Assembly (NCBI RefSeq): GCF_003574735.1
Contig: NZ_QORW01000001.1
Location: 372,001-436,000, forward strand
Length of the DNA stretch: 64,000 nucleotides
Origin: Dongia deserti
GTDB lineage: Bacteria > Pseudomonadota > Alphaproteobacteria > Dongiales > Dongiaceae
Direction of reading: 5' to 3'
The position numbers were made by a program, and so were the translations under genes. The notes beneath the pieces are model-generated. The model was given only the letters and a program-made list of their open reading frames with translations. It was not told the origin of the DNA and made no database searches. Positions 59,859-64,000 of this stretch are shown one piece after another (the first letter of the stretch is position 1; each line of letters begins with the position of its first letter).

Positions 59859-60344
59859 TCAGCGTCTTGCTGCCCGCCGATGGGGCTGCGGCGGAGCCCA
59901 ATCGACGATGTGGTCCTCAAGATCGCCGGCCTCCGTTTCCGAGATCGCGCGGCCCCGCGCCGAGATGCCGGCGCGATGCACCGCATTGCGGTCGCCGCAT
60001 TTCAGATGGTGCCAGTCGTAGAGGTCCTGGCCCTCCGCCACCAGGCGATAGGCACAGGTGTCGGGCAGCCAGCGGATCTTCTTCACGTTGCGCGGCGTCA
60101 GGCGCACGCAATCCTTCACGTATTTGAAGCGGTCCTTGTAGCGCGTGCATTGGCAGCTCTTGGTGTCGAGCAGCTTGCAGGCGACGTTGGTGAAATGGAG
60201 CTCGTTGTTATCCGTGTCGATGAGCTTGTTGAGGCAGCACTTGCCGCAGCCGTCGCACAGGCTCTCCCACTCCGCCTGCGTCATCTGGCTCATCTTCTTG
60301 GTCTTCCAGAACGGCTGCTCGCCATCCGCCATCGCTGTGTCCAT
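59859..60344 (-). CDS. YcgN/UPF0260 cysteine-cluster protein
   Basis: This 161-aa protein has PFWKTKKMSQMTQAEWESLC, then CDGCGKCCLNKLIDTDN, then further cysteines in CKLLDTKSCQCTRYKDRF and DCVRLTP. The pattern is that of UPF0260/YcgN, which probably binds an iron-sulfur cluster or zinc. ATG 60344 and ATG 60332 are both possible; the latter starts nearer to conserved sequence. Function unknown. Confidence 0.88.
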   Translation of the reverse strand: MDTAMADGEQPFWKTKKMSQMTQAEWESLCDGCGKCCLNKLIDTDNNELHFTNVACKLLDTKSCQCTRYKDRFKYVKDCVRLTPRNVKKIRWLPDTCAYRLVAEGQDLYDWHHLKCGDRNAVHRAGISARGRAISETEAGDLEDHIVDWAPPQPHRRAARR

Positions 60345-60397
60345 ATGTGCTGTCGATGGCCGCACTATAGCGGCTCTCGCCGCCGATGGCGAAGGGG

Positions 60398-60886
60398 CTA
60401 GGCCGGTCCAAACGGCTTGATCGGCGCGCCCAGTTCGTAGAACTCCGTGCCGCCGGCGCTGCCGACCAGGAGGTAGCGCTTGCCAAGGGCCGGGTAATCG
60501 AGCACATCGAGCGGTCTATCTTCTCCGCCCATCAGATAGACCAGCTCCTCCTCGAACGGGTTCTTCAGAAGATGCGGGACCGAGGGCGTGGCAAAGCCCA
60601 TGAAATTGCCGGGCCCGACCTCGTGGCTCTCGCCATCGATCTCCGCAACGCCGCGACCGGAGATGATGTAGATCCATTCCTCCTCCATCATGTGGGCGTG
60701 ATAGGCGAAGGAGTCCTTGCCGGCCGGCAGGCGCGCGAGGGTGACGTGGGCGCGGCTCATGCCGGCCATGCGAGAGAGTCCAGCCCCGATGAATTCCGAA
60801 TTGGGATTGAGCCGCTGCTTGAAAGGCTTGCCGCGGGCGGCGATCTCGTCCGCCGTCCACAGCACTTTGCGGGGTGCATCACTCAT
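60398..60886 (-). CDS. Cupin-domain protein
   Basis: This 162-aa protein has a single cupin with metal ligands in FAYHAHMMEEEWIYIISGRG and VPHLLKNPF. Family members bind small molecules or metals, often in quality control of metabolites. Its start overlaps the stop of the glycolipid-binding-like gene by 4 bp. Substrate unknown. Confidence 0.85.
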   Translation of the reverse strand: MSDAPRKVLWTADEIAARGKPFKQRLNPNSEFIGAGLSRMAGMSRAHVTLARLPAGKDSFAYHAHMMEEEWIYIISGRGVAEIDGESHEVGPGNFMGFATPSVPHLLKNPFEEELVYLMGGEDRPLDVLDYPALGKRYLLVGSAGGTEFYELGAPIKPFGPA

Positions 60887-61476
60887 GATTCATCTCCATG
60901 CCAATCGGCAATGCGCAGCCAGATGCGCTCATAGGAAACAGGCAAGGCCAGCTCATCGACCGTGACGATCGCCGTGAAGCCGCTGGCGACGTTGGTGTAG
61001 CGATACTCGCGATCCGCCAGACGCTCATAGCGCTGGAGCGACGGCTCGACCGAGAGTGCGGGAAACTTGACCCAGGCACAAAGGATCTCCGCCGATTGCC
61101 AGATCGCGAGATCGAGGCGCCGGATGGCAAGTGCGTTTGTGGATGGCGTCAGGCCCAGGTCCGGCTCCATGCAGCCATCGAGCTGCGCGTCGCGCACGCC
61201 ATTGACCAGCCAACCTTCACCTGCGCGTTCCAGCAGCAGATGCCGGGACGTATCATTGAAAGCCTGTTCGATGTCGATGGCTTGCGCCGACCAGTGTTGA
61301 TCGCAGTGAATCTCATACCAGGCGCTGAGCGGTTCGCCTTCCTGCGCGGCGATGATGCGGCCGCCAATCGCGAAGCGGCCGAGCGAGGTCGCGGTCTCGC
61401 ACTCTTCGAACGACTGATCATCCAGAATGCGCCGCCACACGACCCGGCGGAGCGTCTTTTGCGCAGGGTTTGTCAT
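60883..61476 (-). CDS. Putative glycolipid-binding family protein
   Basis: This 197-aa protein has the start RRVVWRRILDDQSFEECETA, then WYEIHCDQHWSAQAIDIEQA and DLGLTPSTNALAIRRLDL, which are the conserved blocks of the Glycolipid_bind family. It would form an antiparallel beta barrel-like fold. Biological role is not established. It is coupled to the cupin gene. Confidence 0.8.
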   Translation of the reverse strand: MTNPAQKTLRRVVWRRILDDQSFEECETATSLGRFAIGGRIIAAQEGEPLSAWYEIHCDQHWSAQAIDIEQAFNDTSRHLLLERAGEGWLVNGVRDAQLDGCMEPDLGLTPSTNALAIRRLDLAIWQSAEILCAWVKFPALSVEPSLQRYERLADREYRYTNVASGFTAIVTVDELALPVSYERIWLRIADWHGDES

Positions 61477-61529
61477 TTCATCGTCCTACTGCGAAGCCGA
61501 GGCTGCGACTTGGCGAAAATTGCGGACCG

Positions 61530-61946
61530 CTATTCCGGCAGGCCGCCCCGCTTCGCCTCCTCGGGCCACTCTGCCGGCAGTTTGACCCAGGGATGGCGGC
61601 AGGAATCCCACACGGCCGAGGTCGGCGCGGGAAAGCTGGGGTCCGCGAAATTGCCCGGCGCGACCCCGATCTCGTCCGGTGCGAACTCTGCGTACCAGTA
61701 CATTGTGCTCCCGCAGATCGGGCAGAAGTAGCTCTCGACCCATCGCCCGGAATCGGAAGAACGGCGCCAACTCTTCACCTGCCCATCAATGGAGACGCAA
61801 GCGCTCTTGGGCCAATAGGCCGAGACCCCGAACACGCTACCGGTCGATTTCTGGCATTCGAAGCAGTGACAGACCGTCACCTCGGTCGGGTCGCCTTCCA
61901 TGGTCAATTTCAGCTGGCCGCAGGAACAGGATGCAATGCGGGACAT
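61530..61946 (-). CDS. GFA-family (CENP-V/GFA) zinc protein
   Basis: This 138-aa protein has the zinc cysteines of the glutathione-dependent formaldehyde-activating-like fold: SCSCGQLKLTM, CHCFECQKSTGSVFGVSAYW and FCPICGSTMYWY. Formaldehyde activation by this family is disputed, so the exact role is open. It stands alone. Confidence 0.9.
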   Translation of the reverse strand: MSRIASCSCGQLKLTMEGDPTEVTVCHCFECQKSTGSVFGVSAYWPKSACVSIDGQVKSWRRSSDSGRWVESYFCPICGSTMYWYAEFAPDEIGVAPGNFADPSFPAPTSAVWDSCRHPWVKLPAEWPEEAKRGGLPE

Positions 61947-62173
61947 TGTTTCCTTCCGGATTGGAGCCGCTTCGATACTTTAACCGATTCACTTCCATCC
62001 TTGGAGAGGGCCCAGCAACGATGGGCCTTGAACATGCCGGCACATCATCCTAACGTCAGTAGGCCTCATCGATCTCGGACACGCTCCCAGCGGGGGCAAA
62101 GCGGGGCTCGCATGCGGATCGTTCACCGGGCTCGTCCCGAGGCGCCGGCCTGCGCGTCACGGTCGTTTGCGTC

Positions 62174-64000
62174 ATGGCCACAATCATAGCCGGCAAACAG
62201 ACAGCCGAGACCGAGAAGTCGACGGCCCTTTTTGCCGCGACCGCATTGCTGGTCGTCTATGTGCTGGCGAGCGGTGCGCTGCTGGCGATGGGGCCGCGCG
62301 ACTATCCCACGCTTCACACAATTGTCGATACCGCCATCGGCCTGACCGCCGGTGTGCTGGCGCTGCTGCTGTGGGTGATGGGCCGGCATGTCGAGCGGCC
62401 GTTCCTCACCTGGCTGGCGATTGGCTTTGCCGTCACGTCGCTGCTTGAGCTCATCCATCTCCTCGCAATCGTGGATTGGCCGGGCAGTGCGCCTGCCCTG
62501 CCGGCATCGGCGGACGCGCTGCGCGCCGCGACCTGGGGGCCGGCGGCGCACCTGCTGCCCATCGCGGTTGGCGGATCTCTCTGGCTATCGGGCCGCAACG
62601 CGCCATCGACTCTGGGCTTTGCGGCGATCATCGTGGCGCTGACGGCCGGATTGCTAGCCGCCTTCCAGTGGCTGCCCAGCTATACGGCGCCGGCCCATTT
62701 CGGCGTCACGCGCCCGGTCTTGTTCGTGGCGCCGCTCTTGTGGCTCGGCATCGGGGTCCATTGCTGGCGCAATCGCGCGGACGACCGCCTGGTGCGCGCG
62801 CTCGCTTGGACATCTCCCGCTCTGCTGCTCGCCGGCCTGGTCATGCTGTTCTCGCAGCGCGAGAACGACACCCAGGCCATCGTCGCCCATCTTGGCACGC
62901 TGGTCGGTTATCTCGTCCTCCTGGTGCTGCTGCTGAAGCTAGCCTCGCTCGAGATGACCGAGCGCGTGCGGGCGGAAAGCCAGCTGGCGCAACTGATCGA
63001 CGAGCAGGAACGCCGGGTGCGCGAGCGCACCGCAGACCTGGAATCGGAAGTCGCGGTGCGGCGCGAAGCGGAGCAGAATGCGCAAGTCCAGTTGCGGCGC
63101 CTCAACCTGCTGCATGAGATAACCCGCGCGATCGGCAACCGGCAGGATCTCCACAGCATCTACCAAATCGTGGTCCGCAGCCTGGAAGAGCAGGTGCCGG
63201 TCGACCTGTCGTGCCTCTGCCTTTATGACGGCAGCAGCAACGTGCTGACCGTTTCCAAGGTCGGACCGCGCTGCGCCAGGCTCGCGCGGCAGCTCGGCTT
63301 GTCCGAGCGCGTGCGCCTGCCGATCGACAGCGATGCCCTGACGCACGCCATCCGCGGCACGCAGGTTTCCGAACCGGACACCGGCTTGGTCGCCTCACCC
63401 CTGTCACAGCGGCTTGCGGAGGCTGGTCTGCGCTCGCTGGTCGTTTCGCCGCTGAAGATCGAGGACCGCGTATTCGGCGTGCTGATCGTCGCACGGCGGC
63501 AGGCCAAGGGCTTCAGCACCGGCAAGTGCAAGTTCCTGCGCCAGCTCTGCGAGCATGTTGCGCTGGCGGCCCATCAGGCAGAGCTCTACGAAGCGGTGCA
63601 GCAGGCCTATCAGGATCTGCAGCAGACGCAGCACGCGGTGCTGCAGCAGGAGCGGCTGCGCGCCTTGGGACAAATGGCGAGCGGCATCGGCCACGATATC
63701 AACAATGCCCTGTCGCCGATCGCGCTGCATACCGAGGCGCTGCTGGAAAGCGGGGCCGACCTCAGCCCACGCGTGCGGGACTCGCTCCTCACGATTCAGC
63801 GCGCCATCGACAACATCGCCCAGACGGTCGTGCGCATGCGCGAGTTCTACCGCCCGCGCGCCGCGGAATCGGAGCAAGCGCCCGTGCAGCTCAATCCCGT
63901 CGCGTTGCAGGCGATCGACCTGACGCGGGCGCGCTGGCACGACATGCCGCAGCGGCGCGGCCATATCATCACCGTGAAGACCGACCTGGCGGCAGAGCTG
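62174..64000 (+). CDS. Membrane sensor histidine kinase with GAF domain, truncated by window end
   Basis: The frame runs without a stop from ATG 62174 to the last base (609 codons). Residues about 15-260 hold seven or so hydrophobic segments of a MASE-like integral sensor, with HTIVDTAIGLTAGVLALLLW. A coiled coil with ERRVRERTADLESEVAVRRE follows, then a GAF domain (about 330-470) and a HisKA-like dimerisation helix with His507 in MASGIGHDINNALSPI. The catalytic HATPase domain lies beyond the window. An upstream short frame from ATG 62112 is in another register. Confidence 0.88.
   Translation, partial: MATIIAGKQTAETEKSTALFAATALLVVYVLASGALLAMGPRDYPTLHTIVDTAIGLTAGVLALLLWVMGRHVERPFLTWLAIGFAVTSLLELIHLLAIVDWPGSAPALPASADALRAATWGPAAHLLPIAVGGSLWLSGRNAPSTLGFAAIIVALTAGLLAAFQWLPSYTAPAHFGVTRPVLFVAPLLWLGIGVHCWRNRADDRLVRALAWTSPALLLAGLVMLFSQRENDTQAIVAHLGTLVGYLVLLVLLLKLASLEMTERVRAESQLAQLIDEQERRVRERTADLESEVAVRREAEQNAQVQLRRLNLLHEITRAIGNRQDLHSIYQIVVRSLEEQVPVDLSCLCLYDGSSNVLTVSKVGPRCARLARQLGLSERVRLPIDSDALTHAIRGTQVSEPDTGLVASPLSQRLAEAGLRSLVVSPLKIEDRVFGVLIVARRQAKGFSTGKCKFLRQLCEHVALAAHQAELYEAVQQAYQDLQQTQHAVLQQERLRALGQMASGIGHDINNALSPIALHTEALLESGADLSPRVRDSLLTIQRAIDNIAQTVVRMREFYRPRAAESEQAPVQLNPVALQAIDLTRARWHDMPQRRGHIITVKTDLAAEL

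Noticed and set aside
1-64000. CRISPR array or cas genes
   Set aside because: No regularly spaced repeats or Cas motifs were seen; the repeats present are palindromic and dispersed.

Overview
The window is GC-rich DNA, densely packed with genes, and reads as an alphaproteobacterial chromosome, probably Hyphomicrobiales or Rhodospirillales. The support is the gene repertoire (GcvA-like LysR, PaoABC-type oxidoreductase, an HPF/cold-shock fusion, YcgN, NitT/TauT-type transporter, C-rich dispersed palindromes). I cannot name the genus from sequence alone.

Layout. 1-6952: a bacterial microcompartment (BMC) operon behind a divergent AraC-type regulator. It encodes an APH-fold small-molecule kinase, a class III PLP enzyme, a CoA-acylating-type aldehyde dehydrogenase with a C-terminal encapsulation-like helix, and shell proteins BMC-T, BMC-P, BMC-H and a second BMC-T. 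It also encodes an unusual 148-aa protein with an N-terminal encapsulation-like helix. The enzyme set matches the amino-alcohol (1-amino-2-propanol type) logic of RMM compartments: phosphorylate, eliminate phosphate and ammonia to an aldehyde, then oxidise the aldehyde inside the shell. 7161-12693: PRC-barrel protein, an Ohr remnant, choline-sulfatase, azoreductase, CurA-like reductase and a divergent LysR regulator. 12703-17739: NitT/TauT-like ABC transporter with a FAH-family hydrolase and a divergent FadR-type regulator. 17803-31379: UdgX-like uracil-DNA glycosylase, a large HD-GYP sensor, lipoprotein, orphan HicB, LLM oxidoreductase, PaoABC-like aldehyde oxidoreductase, HPF-CSD protein, a decayed membrane-protein gene and an MFS transporter. 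31460-32310: ArsR/SRPBCC pair.

32450-39922: a decayed prophage or island ending at the 3' end of tRNA-Arg(ACG). It holds a truncated HK97-type capsid gene, fragments of other phage genes and small accessory genes (DUF2971, DUF488-like, GIY-YIG-like, membrane protein). No integrase was seen.

40364-53629: housekeeping genes: lipoprotein, DUF4864, Gpt, threonine-dehydratase-like enzyme, PanC, PanB, gamma-glutamyltransferase, RlmI, MgtC, stress protein, histidine kinase, flavin disulfide reductase and TVP38. 53638-56745: glutamine amidotransferase, then a zinc-type ABC operon (ZnuB, ZnuC and a 38-aa membrane microprotein) behind a Zur-box-like palindrome, with no ZnuA in view. 56780-64000: a frameshifted histidine kinase, YgjP metallopeptidase, shortened Ada-like protein, YcgN, cupin, glycolipid-binding-like protein, GFA protein and a GAF histidine kinase cut by the window end.

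The region most worth following up is the BMC operon with its accessory 148-aa protein and its AraC-style operator. The Zur-controlled microprotein/ZnuCB operon comes next.
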